Assembly (NCBI GenBank): GCA_002494165.1
Contig: DLBH01000006.1
Coordinates: forward strand, 1-32,651
Reading direction: 5' to 3'
DNA length: 32,651 nucleotides
From: Lachnospiraceae bacterium UBA7026
GTDB lineage: Bacteria; Bacillota; Clostridia; Lachnospirales; Lachnospiraceae
The translations under genes and the position numbers were made by a program. This document shows positions 14,704-23,763 of this stretch, one piece after another (position 1 is the stretch's first letter; the number at the start of each line of letters is the position of its first letter). The notes beneath the pieces were generated by a model that saw only the letters and a list, made by a program, of their open reading frames with translations, ran no database searches and was not told the origin of the DNA.

Positions 14704-16323
14704 ATGAATGACTTGAAATTTAACAACCTTGATGTAAAGCCTGAGATTTTGAAGGCAGTAGCCTTTATGGGATTTGAAGAAATGTCTCCTATACAGGTGA
14801 GAGCGATTCCTGTGGCCCTGGAGGGCAATGACCTGGTAGGTCAGGCCCAGACTGGTACAGGAAAGACAGCGGCCTTCGGTATTCCCATTTTGCAGAGGAT
14901 CGATCCAAAGCTGAAAAAACCCCAGGCTATCGTCCTGTGCCCCACCCGGGAACTGGCCATCCAGGTTGCGGGAGAGATCCGCAGACTGGCCAAATATATG
15001 CCGTCGGTGAAGGTTCTTCCCATCTATGGAGGTCAGGAGATCTCCAAACAGATCCGGTCCCTGAAGGCTGGTGTCCAGATTATCATCGGAACACCGGGCC
15101 GGGTTATGGACCATATGCGGAGAAAAACGGTCAAATTTGACTATATCAATACAGTAGTCCTGGACGAGGCCGACGAGATGCTGGATATGGGATTCAGGGA
15201 GGACATTGAGGTGATCCTGTCTGACATAAGTCCTGACAGGCAGACCATGCTCTTCTCAGCTACCATGCCCCGGCCTATTCTGGAGCTGGCTAAAAAATAC
15301 CAGCAGGATCCCCAGATGATCCGGGTGGTACGCAAGGAACTTACCGTTCCCAATATCGAGCAGTATTACTATGAGGTGAGACCCAAAAATAAAAGTGAAG
15401 TCCTGTCCCGGCTTCTGGATATCTATGATCCGGGCCTGTCCATCGTTTTCTGTAATACCAAGAAGGGTGTGGATGAACTGGTGGCAGACCTGAAGCTGAG
15501 GGGATACTTCGCTGAAGGTCTCCACGGAGACATGAAGCAGACCATGAGAGACCGGGTGATGCAGCGCTTCCGGACCGGCCATACGGATATTCTGGTGGCC
15601 ACGGATGTGGCAGCCCGGGGTATAGATGTGGATGATGTGGATGCAGTATTTAACTATGACCTGCCCCAGGACGAGGAGTACTATGTCCACAGAATCGGCA
15701 GGACGGGAAGGGCCGGCAAGTCGGGTATGGCCTTCAGCTTTGTGGTGGGCCGGGAGGTCTACAAGCTTAAGGACATCCGCCGCTACTGCAAGGCCAAGAT
15801 CAAATCCCAGCCAGTGCCGTCTCTTAATGATGTCACCGAGACTAGGGTGGAGAAACTATTTGACCGCCTGGACGGGGTGATCCAGGACCAGAACCTGAAC
15901 CGCTATGTGGGGATGGTAGAAAAGCTTTTAGACGAAAGAGATTATACCTCCATGGATGTGGCCGCTGCCCTGCTCTATGATTATATAGGCAGCAACGGTT
16001 CCGATTCCCGGGAAGGACTTGCCGGGCTTGCCGCCAAGGATGGCCGGGAGGACCTGTTCGGGGATACCGGTGCCGGTGAGGAAGGTATGGTCCGGCTCTT
16101 TATCAATGTGGGTAAAAGACAGGGAGTCAGGCCGGGAGACATCCTGGGAGCCATTGCCGGAGAGAGTGGAATTCCCGGCAAACTGGTCGGAGCCATTGAC
16201 ATGTACGATAAATATACTTTTGTAGAGGTTCCCGCAGATGTGGCCCCGGAAGTTCTTGAGGCTATGAAACACGCGAAAATCAAAGGGAAAGTAATTAATG
16301 TAGAACCAGCCAACAGAAAATAA
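14704..16323 (+). CDS. DEAD-box RNA helicase with C-terminal RNA-binding domain
   Basis: 539 aa. Helicase core: Q motif (FNNLDVKPEILKA...SPIQ), Walker A AQTGTGKT (48-55), PTREL, DEAD (154-157), SAT (185-187), and HRIGRTGRAGKSG in the second RecA domain. The last 70 residues (from about 468) resemble the DbpA/CsdA-type RNA-recognition domain, with RQGVRPGDILGAIAGESGI. The protein belongs to the CshA/DeaD group, which remodels ribosomal or messenger RNA, often in the cold. It lies 19 nt upstream of the glycosidase gene. Confidence 0.95.
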   Translation: MNDLKFNNLDVKPEILKAVAFMGFEEMSPIQVRAIPVALEGNDLVGQAQTGTGKTAAFGIPILQRIDPKLKKPQAIVLCPTRELAIQVAGEIRRLAKYMPSVKVLPIYGGQEISKQIRSLKAGVQIIIGTPGRVMDHMRRKTVKFDYINTVVLDEADEMLDMGFREDIEVILSDISPDRQTMLFSATMPRPILELAKKYQQDPQMIRVVRKELTVPNIEQYYYEVRPKNKSEVLSRLLDIYDPGLSIVFCNTKKGVDELVADLKLRGYFAEGLHGDMKQTMRDRVMQRFRTGHTDILVATDVAARGIDVDDVDAVFNYDLPQDEEYYVHRIGRTGRAGKSGMAFSFVVGREVYKLKDIRRYCKAKIKSQPVPSLNDVTETRVEKLFDRLDGVIQDQNLNRYVGMVEKLLDERDYTSMDVAAALLYDYIGSNGSDSREGLAGLAAKDGREDLFGDTGAGEEGMVRLFINVGKRQGVRPGDILGAIAGESGIPGKLVGAIDMYDKYTFVEVPADVAPEVLEAMKHAKIKGKVINVEPANRK

Positions 16324-16342
16324 TTATGGGATAAAAACGACT

Positions 16343-18475
16343 ATGGAGAATATGCAGATGAAATTAGCCGGGCTGACCCGGGCTGAGAAATTACAATTAT
16401 ATATTTACCATACTAAACCGGTCCTGAATATCCAGGCACTATTTTCTGATGCCAGCAGCAATTATGTCCGGCCCTTAGAGCCCAGGCAAGGAGACGAGGT
16501 CACGGTCCGCTTCCGGACTGCAAGGAATAATGTAGAGCATGTATTCTTATGCACCGGAGAGGACAGGATCGAGATGGAGCCTGTCTCCCACACAGAGTGG
16601 TTTGATTTTTATGAGGGAACATTTTCTATGGGCAGGAAGACGGCGGCCTACTATTTTGAGGTGAATTCCGGCGAGACCCGTTACTACTATAACCAGAAAG
16701 GACCGGTCAGCGAACCGGATCCGGAGTTCCAATTCCGAATCTGTCCCGGTTTCTCAACCCCGGACTGGGCCAAGGGAGCAGTCTTTTACCAGATCTATGT
16801 AGACCGGTTTGCCAACGGTGACCCCACCAATGACGTGCTGGACTATGAGTACATGTACATCGACCAGCCTGTCAGAAAGGTAGAGGACTGGTCTGCCCTG
16901 CCTAAGGCTATGGATGTGCGCAATTTCTATGGAGGAGATATCCAGGGAGTATGGGATCATCTTGACTACCTGCAGGATCTGGGTGTGGATGTAATCTATC
17001 TGAATCCTATATTTGTCTCCCCCTCCAACCACAAGTATGACATCCAGGATTACGATTATGTGGACCCGCATTTCGGCAAGATTGTTCGTGACGATGGTGA
17101 CCTTCTGCCGGAGACAGGCGGGGAGAATGTCCATGCCAGCAGGTATATCAGGCGGGTGACAGACCGGAGAAACCTGGAGGCCTCCAACAAGTTCTTTGTG
17201 GATTTTGTCAAGGAGGTACACCGTCGGGGGATGAAGGTGATTCTGGATGGAGTATTCAACCACTGTGGTTCCTTTAATAAATGGATGGATGCGGAGCGGA
17301 TCTACGAAGACCAGCCCGGCTACGAGAAGGGTGCCTATGTTGACCGTAACAGTCCTTTCAGAGATTTCTTTAAGTTCTATGATATGCAGGCCTGGCCTTA
17401 TAATGGAGAGTATGACGGCTGGTGGGGCTACAAGACCCTGCCCAAACTCAATTATGAGAAATCCATGAGGCTGCGGACCTATATCCTCCACATAGGCAAG
17501 AAATGGGTATCCCCGCCTTACAATGCGGATGGCTGGAGGCTGGATGTGGCCGCGGACCTGGGTCAGAGTGAAGAATTTAATCACGAATTCTGGCAGGATT
17601 TCCGACGGGCAGTCAAGGAGGCCAACCCGGAGGCGATCATTCTGGCCGAACATTACGGAGACCCTTCCTCCTGGCTGGGTGGAGACCAGTGGGATACAGT
17701 GATGAATTACAGCGCCTTCATGGAGCCGGTCACCTGGTTTCTTACAGGTATGGAGAAGCACAGTGATGAAAAAAGACCGGATCTCCTGGCCAACAGCCAG
17801 GCCTTCCGGGATGCCATGACCTACCATATGTCCAAGTTCCAGTACCCATCCCTGGTGACGGCTATGAATGAACTGTCCAACCACGACCACTCCCGTTTTC
17901 TGACCAGGACCAATATGACCGTTGGCCGGACTGATTCCCTGGGACCCGAAGCGGCGGATAAACATGTCAATAAGGGGATTATGCGCAATGGCGTAATCAT
18001 GCAGATGACCTGGCCCGGAGCCCCTACCCTCTATTATGGGGATGAGGCAGGAATGACGGGCTGGACGGACCCTGACAACCGGAGAACCTACCCCTGGGGG
18101 CAGGAGGACCAGGATATGATCCGCTACCACAGGGATATCATTGCCATTCACAAGAGGGAGCCTGCCCTGATGCGGGGTTCCCTGCAGATGATGGAAGTAA
18201 ATGACGGAGCTCTGGCCTACGGACGCTTTACGGACACTGATAAGATCCTTGTGCTGATTAACGGCAGTGATGAAGCCCATCTTTTAAGGGTACCGGTCTG
18301 GGAGATTGGAGTCGGGGAGAATGAAAGGATGGAGCAGCTGCTCTACAATGATGAGACCGGCTATAGTCTGGAGTCCAGATTCTTTCCTGTTAAAAACGGA
18401 CTTATGGAGCTGGTGGTTCCCGCTCTGTCAGGAGTGATTATGAAGGCTGTCCCTCTTTTATCTGAGGAGGACTAA
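16343..18475 (+). CDS. GH13 alpha-glucan hydrolase (neopullulanase/cyclomaltodextrinase-like)
   Basis: 710 aa without a signal peptide, so probably cytoplasmic. Roughly 140 N-terminal residues form a CBM34-like beta domain. The GH13 barrel starts at AVFYQIYVDRFANGDP. Conserved regions: DGVFNHCG, DGWRLDVA (nucleophile Asp), IILAEHYGD (acid/base Glu) and NELSNHDHSRF (transition-state Asp). A C-terminal beta domain closes the protein. It probably degrades imported maltodextrins or cyclodextrins. The start is ambiguous: GGAG at 16345-16348 would best serve the ATG at 16358. Confidence 0.92.
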   Translation: MENMQMKLAGLTRAEKLQLYIYHTKPVLNIQALFSDASSNYVRPLEPRQGDEVTVRFRTARNNVEHVFLCTGEDRIEMEPVSHTEWFDFYEGTFSMGRKTAAYYFEVNSGETRYYYNQKGPVSEPDPEFQFRICPGFSTPDWAKGAVFYQIYVDRFANGDPTNDVLDYEYMYIDQPVRKVEDWSALPKAMDVRNFYGGDIQGVWDHLDYLQDLGVDVIYLNPIFVSPSNHKYDIQDYDYVDPHFGKIVRDDGDLLPETGGENVHASRYIRRVTDRRNLEASNKFFVDFVKEVHRRGMKVILDGVFNHCGSFNKWMDAERIYEDQPGYEKGAYVDRNSPFRDFFKFYDMQAWPYNGEYDGWWGYKTLPKLNYEKSMRLRTYILHIGKKWVSPPYNADGWRLDVAADLGQSEEFNHEFWQDFRRAVKEANPEAIILAEHYGDPSSWLGGDQWDTVMNYSAFMEPVTWFLTGMEKHSDEKRPDLLANSQAFRDAMTYHMSKFQYPSLVTAMNELSNHDHSRFLTRTNMTVGRTDSLGPEAADKHVNKGIMRNGVIMQMTWPGAPTLYYGDEAGMTGWTDPDNRRTYPWGQEDQDMIRYHRDIIAIHKREPALMRGSLQMMEVNDGALAYGRFTDTDKILVLINGSDEAHLLRVPVWEIGVGENERMEQLLYNDETGYSLESRFFPVKNGLMELVVPALSGVIMKAVPLLSEED

Positions 18476-18484
18476 AATTAGTTC

Positions 18485-18513
18485 TTGATTTTTTCCTGCT
18501 TATCCTTTATAAT
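18485..18513 (+). promoter_or_regulatory. Promoter of tRNA-Tyr
   Basis: TTGATT (18485-18490), 17-bp spacer, TATAAT (18508-18513). The tRNA begins 35 nt after the -10. Confidence 0.85.
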
Positions 18514-18547
18514 AAGCAACTGTCAGGTGCTTATGGCACCTGAATAT

Positions 18548-18629
18548 GGGTGGATTCCCGAGTGGCCAAAGGGGGCAGACTGTAAATCTGTTGCAAATTG
18601 CTTCGGTGGTTCGAATCCACCTCCGCCCA
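18548..18629 (+). tRNA. tRNA-Tyr (anticodon GTA)
   Basis: Class II tRNA of 82 nt with a long variable arm. The acceptor stem GGGTGGA pairs with TCCGCCC (one G-U), the T arm is GGTGG-TTCGAAT-CCACC, and the anticodon loop is CTGTAAA with GTA. The 3' CCA is not encoded. Confidence 0.96.
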
Positions 18630-18640
18630 TTATTATTTTC

Positions 18641-18671
18641 AAGGCAGCCTACTTGCGGGCTGCCTTTTTTC
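18641..18671 (+). terminator. Terminator after tRNA-Tyr
   Basis: AAGGCAGCC (18641-18649) pairs with GGCTGCCTT (18658-18666), followed by a T-run. It lies 11 nt after the tRNA. Confidence 0.92.
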
Positions 18672-18973
18672 TGAGCCGTGCTTCTTTCCGGGGTAAATCT
18701 TTTTTCGGCACAAGCGTTTTCTGCTGTGGACCTGTTTACCTGCAGTGGCTGCCTTTTGACGTCCCCATTTTACAGATTCCTGTCCGGGACTGGCCTGTGC
18801 ACTCGCCTGCCTGTCATACCATGCCGGCGGCCGGCATGCTCTTCCGGATCATCTTCCCCATGAGACAAAAGAAGTCCTTTCATAGTGGCATAATGCACTT
18901 TTATTGTAACAGGAGATGAAGGGTCTGATGTCTTATCTTGGTCAGCGAGTCAAAAATTTATCGTAGACTCTTG
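18672..18973. other. Intergenic region without a supported gene
   Basis: About 300 bases between the tRNA-Tyr terminator and the pta promoter. Open frames exist but start inside the tRNA region or lack ribosome binding sites, and their translations show no family signal. I see no repeats, hairpins with T-runs or RNA gene. Confidence 0.6.
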
Positions 18974-19002
18974 TTGAAAAAAAGACCGGATAAGGATATT
19001 AT
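18974..19002 (+). promoter_or_regulatory. Promoter of pta
   Basis: TTGAAA (18974-18979), 17-bp spacer, TATTAT (18997-19002). This leaves a 5' leader of about 120 nt before pta. Confidence 0.75.
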
Positions 19003-19131
19003 ATAAATAGAGTATTATGATATCAGAAACAGTATCCTTCTGTGCCTGGGGATTTTCTTTATGAGGGGACCCGGCAGGAAGGAGTGAATAGTAATGGCAT
19101 AACATATTGGAGTTGGGAGGTACTATAAACT

Positions 19132-20175
19132 ATGCTTACAAAGATGATTGAGACATTAAAGAAGAATCCCCGCAAGATTGTATATACAGAGGGAACAGAC
19201 AAGAGAATTCTTGAGTCCGCTTCCAGACTGACCAGCGAAGGTATCCTGGGTGTTATTCTTCTTGGTAATGTGGATGAGGTTAAAGCTGCTGCAAAAGCAG
19301 GTAATTATAATATCGACGCCTGTGAGATTATCGACCCGGTAGGATATCCTGAGATGGATATGCTGGTGGATGAGATGGTTAAGCTGCGTAAGGGCAAGAT
19401 GACAGAGGAGAAGGTCAGGGCAGCCCTTACCAAGAGTAATTACTTCGGAACCATGCTTGTCAAGGTCGGCAAGGGTGACTGTCTCTTAGGCGGAGCAACC
19501 TATTCTACAGCAGATACGGTCCGTCCTGCTCTCCAGCTGATCAAGACCAAGCCGGGCAACAAGATTGTCAGCTCCAGTTTCGTACTTGTCCGCGGCGATG
19601 AGAGATATCTTTTCAGTGACTGTGCCATCAATATCGATCCTTCCGAGGATGATCTGGTTGAGATCGCTATAGAGTCTGCCAAGACAGCTAAGATTTTCGG
19701 CGTTGATCCCAAGGTTGCCATGCTGTCCTACTCCACACTGGGATCCGGCAAGGGCCCGAGTGTTACCAAGGTTGCCAATGCTACAGCTAAGATTAAGGAG
19801 ATCGCTCCTGATCTGGCAGTGGAAGGCGAGATTCAGTTTGACGCTTCCGTAGCACCGGAAGTTGCCAGCATCAAGGCTCCGGGATCACCGGTAGCAGGCC
19901 AGGCCAATGTATTTGTATTCCCTGACATCAATGCAGGGAATATCGGATATAAGATTGCTTCCCGTTTTGGTGGATTCGAGGCAGTAGGTCCTGTTCTTCA
20001 GGGTCTGAATGCTCCTATCAATGACCTGAGCCGTGGATGTACAGCTGATGAGGTGTATAAGATGTCCATCGTTACAGCAGCTCTCAGTGTTCCTGAGGAT
20101 ACTGTGGCTGAGGCCGACCTTGAGACTATTGTTAAGACTGTCATTGCGGCTATGAAGGCATCCGGCCAGATCTAA
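19132..20175 (+). CDS. pta: Phosphate acetyltransferase
   Basis: 347 aa, the standard length of the Pta family. It converts acetyl-CoA (or propionyl-CoA) plus phosphate to acyl phosphate and CoA. Characteristic segments include KIVYTEGTDKRILESASRL at the N terminus and the C-terminal FPDINAGNIGYKIASR and GPVLQGLNAPINDLSRG. Acetate kinase is not adjacent, and the gene stands alone between its own promoter and terminator, so this is the housekeeping Pta and not the BMC-linked PduL. GGGAGGT precedes the ATG. Confidence 0.97.
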   Translation: MLTKMIETLKKNPRKIVYTEGTDKRILESASRLTSEGILGVILLGNVDEVKAAAKAGNYNIDACEIIDPVGYPEMDMLVDEMVKLRKGKMTEEKVRAALTKSNYFGTMLVKVGKGDCLLGGATYSTADTVRPALQLIKTKPGNKIVSSSFVLVRGDERYLFSDCAINIDPSEDDLVEIAIESAKTAKIFGVDPKVAMLSYSTLGSGKGPSVTKVANATAKIKEIAPDLAVEGEIQFDASVAPEVASIKAPGSPVAGQANVFVFPDINAGNIGYKIASRFGGFEAVGPVLQGLNAPINDLSRGCTADEVYKMSIVTAALSVPEDTVAEADLETIVKTVIAAMKASGQI

Positions 20176-20198
20176 TAACTATATTGATTCAGTGCATT

Positions 20199-20237
20199 GG
20201 GCTGTCGTTGAGCTTATAACTCGGCGGCGGCCTTTTC
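20199..20237 (+). terminator. Terminator of pta
   Basis: 14-bp stem with several G-U pairs (20199-20212 with 20220-20233), 7-nt loop, then TTTTCTT. It is 23 nt after the pta stop. Confidence 0.85.
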
Positions 20238-20323
20238 TTAACATTAGATGGATTTCCGGAAGGGCATTTTACCCTGCCTGACAGCGGATAATTTGTTCTG
20301 TTTCAGAAACCGGAGGTGTTATT

Positions 20324-21661
20324 ATGATAGATTTCAAGGAAGAATACCGTAGGAAACTGCGCTCTCCTGAAGAGGCGGTCAAGGTTGTAAAAAGCGGGGA
20401 TTGGATCGATTATACCAGCTCCCTTGGCATGCCTGTCCTGTTGGATAAGGCCCTGGCTGACAGAAGAGATGAACTTTTTGATGTTAAGATCCGTGGAAAT
20501 CTGATTGACGGACCCATCCGGGTAGTAGAGAATGATCCCAGCCAGGAACATTTTATCTATCATTCCTGGCATTGTTCCACTTATGAAAGGTGGCTTTGTG
20601 ACAGGGGGCTTTGTTTCTACATTCCCATGGTATTTCATAATAATGCAGCCTATTATGAATTTTTTCTCAAAGTAAATGTAGCCATGGTCTGTGTGACACC
20701 AATGGATAAACATGGTTTTTTTAATTTCTCGGTCAATACCGGTGTGGCCGGACCAATCCTGGAGCGGGCGGACATCGTAATTGTTGAAATCAATGAGAAT
20801 ATGCCGACCGTTCATGGCGGTTACGGGGAATGTATTCACATCTCTGATGTGGATATCATCGTGGAAGGTGACCATGCCCCCCTCAAGCCCAGGGCCATGA
20901 TGCAGCCCTCGGAGCGGGACCGGAGAATCGCCGAACAGATTCTGCCCATTCTCAAGGATGGGTCCACCCTTCAGCTGGGGATCGGTAATATTCCCGATGC
21001 CGTGGGTCAGCTGATTGCCCAGTCTGACCTTAAGGATCTGGGTATGCATACGGAGCTCTGTACGGATGCCTATCTTCATATTTACAATGCCGGCAAGCTG
21101 ACCAATAAGAAGAAGACCATTGACAGGGGAAAAGGGGTCTATGGTGTGGCTATCGGAAGTCAGGAACTCTATGAGTGGGTGGATGATAATCATGGACTGG
21201 CAGCCTATCCTTTAGAGTATGTAAACCGGCCGTATGTTATAGCACAGATTGATGATATGGTTTCCATCAATGGTTGTGTGGCGGTGGATCTCTACGGGCA
21301 GGTCTCTTCTGAGAGTTTTGGTTCCAGGCAGATCAGTGGGACAGGAGGCCAGCTGGACTTCCTGATCGGGGCATCGGCCTCAAAGGGAGGTAAGGCATTT
21401 TTGTGTATGCATTCCACCTACATGGACCGGGAAGGGAATCTCCACTCCAGGATTCTTCCCCAGTTTAACGGAGATATTATCACTTCGCCCAGAAGCCAGG
21501 TCTATTTCCTGGTCACGGAATTCGGAGTCATTAACCTTGAAGGAAGATCTACTTGGGAGAGAGCTGAAGCCCTGGTGTCCATTGCCCATCCTGATTTTCG
21601 CGGTGGTTTGATCCGCGAGGCTGAAAAGAGAAAAATATGGAGACAATCCAATAAGAGATGA
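20324..21661 (+). CDS. Butyryl/propionyl-CoA:acetate CoA-transferase (acetyl-CoA hydrolase/transferase family)
   Basis: 445 aa family I CoA-transferase of the acetyl-CoA hydrolase/4-hydroxybutyrate CoA-transferase group. The overall sequence strongly resembles the But enzymes of gut butyrate producers, with GIGNIPDAVGQLI and a SSESFGSRQISGTGGQLDF motif whose Glu carries the CoA thioester. It would move CoA from butyryl-CoA or propionyl-CoA to acetate, forming the acid product. Sequence alone does not separate the butyryl and propionyl enzymes, and a propionyl role would suit the pdu compartment. CGGAGGTG precedes the ATG at 20324. Confidence 0.88.
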   Translation: MIDFKEEYRRKLRSPEEAVKVVKSGDWIDYTSSLGMPVLLDKALADRRDELFDVKIRGNLIDGPIRVVENDPSQEHFIYHSWHCSTYERWLCDRGLCFYIPMVFHNNAAYYEFFLKVNVAMVCVTPMDKHGFFNFSVNTGVAGPILERADIVIVEINENMPTVHGGYGECIHISDVDIIVEGDHAPLKPRAMMQPSERDRRIAEQILPILKDGSTLQLGIGNIPDAVGQLIAQSDLKDLGMHTELCTDAYLHIYNAGKLTNKKKTIDRGKGVYGVAIGSQELYEWVDDNHGLAAYPLEYVNRPYVIAQIDDMVSINGCVAVDLYGQVSSESFGSRQISGTGGQLDFLIGASASKGGKAFLCMHSTYMDREGNLHSRILPQFNGDIITSPRSQVYFLVTEFGVINLEGRSTWERAEALVSIAHPDFRGGLIREAEKRKIWRQSNKR

Positions 21662-21727
21662 GGAGCGGCCGTCAGATAAACTGCCCGTTTGGGGCAGGAG
21701 AATGGCTGCCATGTTCATAACAAGAAC

Positions 21728-21759
21728 AAAAAACCGGCAGCGGAAGCTGCCGGTTTTTG
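21728..21759 (+). terminator. Terminator of CoA-transferase gene
   Basis: Stem AACCGGCAGC (21732-21741) with GCTGCCGGTT (21746-21755), GGAA tetraloop, flanked by A and T runs that make it usable in both directions. Confidence 0.93.
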
Positions 21760-22125
21760 TTTAAGAAAGGAGAAGTATGAAACTATTCTTATAGAAATGC
21801 TCTGTCCGGCCTGGCCGGAACAGATGCAGGGTATTACAAAAATGTCAATATTCCTCTTGCATAGGAATTAAATATGTTTGACACATTTAGAATAGTAATT
21901 ATATGTGTTTAAAATATGAACATATTCAGGGAGTAAGAAAGGGTTAAGAAATGAAAGGGAGTCGAAAGAATTCGTAAATAGATCTTTTATACAGATGTCA
22001 AAATTAAAGTTCTAATTGCGATAATTAAAAAAAAATAAGTTAGGCGTTATGATATAATTTTAAAAAATGGAATAACTTTAATTTTCGGAGAGTTTACTGT
22101 CAGAAATGCACAGGGGGTGTGCGTT
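21760..22125 (+). promoter_or_regulatory. AT-rich upstream region of LytTR gene with extended -10
   Basis: About 365 bases without a convincing gene. TGATATAAT at 22050-22058 is an extended -10 (TGnTATAAT); no good -35 pairs with it, which is usual for extended -10 promoters. No LytTR-type paired direct repeats were recognised by eye. Confidence 0.5.
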
Positions 22126-22827
22126 ATGAATATTGGAATTTTGGAGTATGACAAGAAAATAGCGTATCAGCTTGAAGAAATAGTCCGAGAGCAGTGTCCC
22201 CATGGCCATGTGAAAGTGTGGACTGAGAGCAGGACATTAAAAGAAGATATTAAAGACAGAAGTATTTATAAGATTCTGATTTTGTCTTTAGAGCGCAATT
22301 CCAAAGACATTATTGAATATGCCATAAGGCTTCAGGATCTATATCCCGATATCAAACTGATTTATACGACAGAGCTGGATCCGGTGATTTTTGAAGTATA
22401 CCGGTCCTGCCCCACCTATGTACTGGCTAAGCCCCTGCAGCAGGAGCATGTCAGGGCGTCCTTGAAAAGAGCAGTTCAGGAATTGAGTCTGTCCAGGGAT
22501 AAGAATTTTACCATCATCAATAAGCAGGGGATTTTCACTGTCCCCTATAAAAAAATCTATTATGTTGAAAGTGATAAGCGTAAGCTTAATATATATGGTG
22601 AAGAAGGTCTGATCAAGTCCATCAATCTGAAAATATCCGATTTCCTGAAGTTTGAACATGGCAGATATTTTCTCCAGTGCCATAAAAGTTACGCAGTCAA
22701 CCTCATGCATGTATCCCAGATGGAAAAGTATGAGATTGTGATGGAGAATGGTACAGAACTGCCGGTCAGCCAGTCCAGGTACACGGAAACCAAATCTGGT
22801 TATGTGAGCTTCCTGGAAAATGAGTAA
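22126..22827 (+). CDS. LytTR-family regulator with a degenerate receiver domain
   Basis: 233 aa. A receiver-like N-terminal domain (about 1-115) and a LytTR DNA-binding domain (about 125-230; ...PYKKIYYVESDKRKLNIY and FLQCHKSYAVNL are typical). The receiver lacks the phospho-acceptor: the position after YKILIL is Ser 54 instead of Asp. One acidic residue of the Mg site (Asp 9) and the conserved Lys 102 (AKP) remain. It may therefore be regulated without phosphorylation. The ATG at 22126 follows AGGGGGTG; the GTG at 22117 overlaps that site and is unlikely. No histidine kinase is adjacent. Confidence 0.9.
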   Translation: MNIGILEYDKKIAYQLEEIVREQCPHGHVKVWTESRTLKEDIKDRSIYKILILSLERNSKDIIEYAIRLQDLYPDIKLIYTTELDPVIFEVYRSCPTYVLAKPLQQEHVRASLKRAVQELSLSRDKNFTIINKQGIFTVPYKKIYYVESDKRKLNIYGEEGLIKSINLKISDFLKFEHGRYFLQCHKSYAVNLMHVSQMEKYEIVMENGTELPVSQSRYTETKSGYVSFLENE

Positions 22828-22902
22828 TAAGCCTGATCAGCAGAAAGAATGATAAGTACAGGGAATTTTGAATCATATTGTGGCCAGAGGCATGATAAGT
22901 GG

Positions 22903-22965
22903 CTGTCTCAGGCAGTGCCGGAACCTTAATCGGTTTGTCCGGTCCTGCCTGAGGCAGTTTTTTCG
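22903..22965 (+). terminator. Terminator downstream of LytTR gene
   Basis: A long stem (CTGTCTCAGGCAG...CCGG with CCGG...CTGCCTGAGGCAG) followed by TTTTTT. The loop holds CCTTAATCGGTTTG. The rest of 22828-23122 holds no supported gene. Confidence 0.88.
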
Positions 22966-23122
22966 TTTACAGGGAATCCACCGGTTTGAATCCCCCGGTT
23001 TCCTTCGGAATTAGAAATCCGGAGATGGTCACCCGCCCAATGGGAGTCAGGTCACTGGCCTGACCTTGCCCGGCTCCAGAGTCCGCAGGCGACGATACTG
23101 TGTCCGGGCTGGAGGGCCAGAG

Positions 23123-23482
23123 TCAGTCCACCAGGAACATGGTCCAGTCGCGGACCAGCTCGTCAATGTTTTCGTAGAGCTTGTCCATCTGCCGGTCATC
23201 GGGCTGGTCCACAAAGACGCCCCCGGTACATAGAACTCGTTTTCCAGTCTCCTTGCAAAGCTTTTCGGCCACATAAGTGATAAAGAGGTCGGAGGCATTT
23301 TCACAGCTGGCTATGATTTCCGTCCTGCACTGGGGCGGGTCAGCTTCCGCTGTGGGTGTGCTCATGGCCGTGCAGCCGATATAAGGGATATTATCCGAGG
23401 TCAGAAGAACATGGAGGTCCTCTCCGACTGGTGTTACATCCATCTGAAGTGTGGTAAAAAGTAAAACTCTGTGAAATTTCAT
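23123..23482 (-). CDS. LpdD/PAC4-like small domain protein (tentative)
   Basis: 119 aa. The pattern of a beta strand followed by GEDLHVLLTSDNIPYIGCTAMSTP, then an internal alpha segment (LFITYVAEKLCKETGKRVLCTGGVFVD), resembles the bacterial 'proteasome assembly chaperone 4' / LpdD-like domain. In LpdD it assists prenylated-flavin decarboxylases. The assignment rests on recalled pattern only. The ATG at 23482 has GGAG 6 nt upstream; the in-frame ATG at 23494 has no ribosome binding site. No decarboxylase is nearby. It is flanked by a terminator and a divergent promoter. Confidence 0.7.
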   Translation of the reverse strand: MKFHRVLLFTTLQMDVTPVGEDLHVLLTSDNIPYIGCTAMSTPTAEADPPQCRTEIIASCENASDLFITYVAEKLCKETGKRVLCTGGVFVDQPDDRQMDKLYENIDELVRDWTMFLVD

Positions 23483-23640
23483 ATTAGTCTCCAATCGTAT
23501 TTTCCGTTATAGTAAAGGTGCAGGCGGATCTTCTGTGGAGATTCGCGATTTACTATTATTATATCCGCTGGTCTGGGACAGGGCAAGACCTTCCTTGGCA
23601 GGCTTTAAGAATCTTATCCCCTTAGTTGGGGCTTCACCTG

Positions 23641-23669
23641 TTTCATAATAGATTAAATTGTGCTATAAT
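23641..23669 (+). promoter_or_regulatory. Extended -10 promoter for secreted protein gene
   Basis: TGCTATAAT (23661-23669) is an extended -10; the -35 at 17-bp spacing is TTTCAT (23641-23646), weak. The start codon is about 95 nt downstream. Confidence 0.65.
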
Positions 23670-23763
23670 TTAATAATTATATGTATATCAGAATGGGGTC
23701 TTAGCTCTTATTTGATTATGGGAACAAAGAGACGGGAAGATGAATCAGAAGAAGGAGAATAAA

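Noticed and set aside
16754..18280. Open frame of 508 codons on the minus strand opposite the GH13 gene.
   Set aside because: It lies entirely within the glycosidase gene, whose catalytic motifs are intact in the plus frame, and its translation resembles no family.
18485..18919. Plus-strand frame spanning tRNA-Tyr and beyond.
   Set aside because: It begins in the tRNA promoter and reads through the tRNA and its terminator; not a real gene.
20303..21193. 296-codon minus-strand frame opposite the CoA-transferase gene.
   Set aside because: It is a shadow of the plus-strand gene, which has its own ribosome binding site, catalytic Glu motif and terminator.
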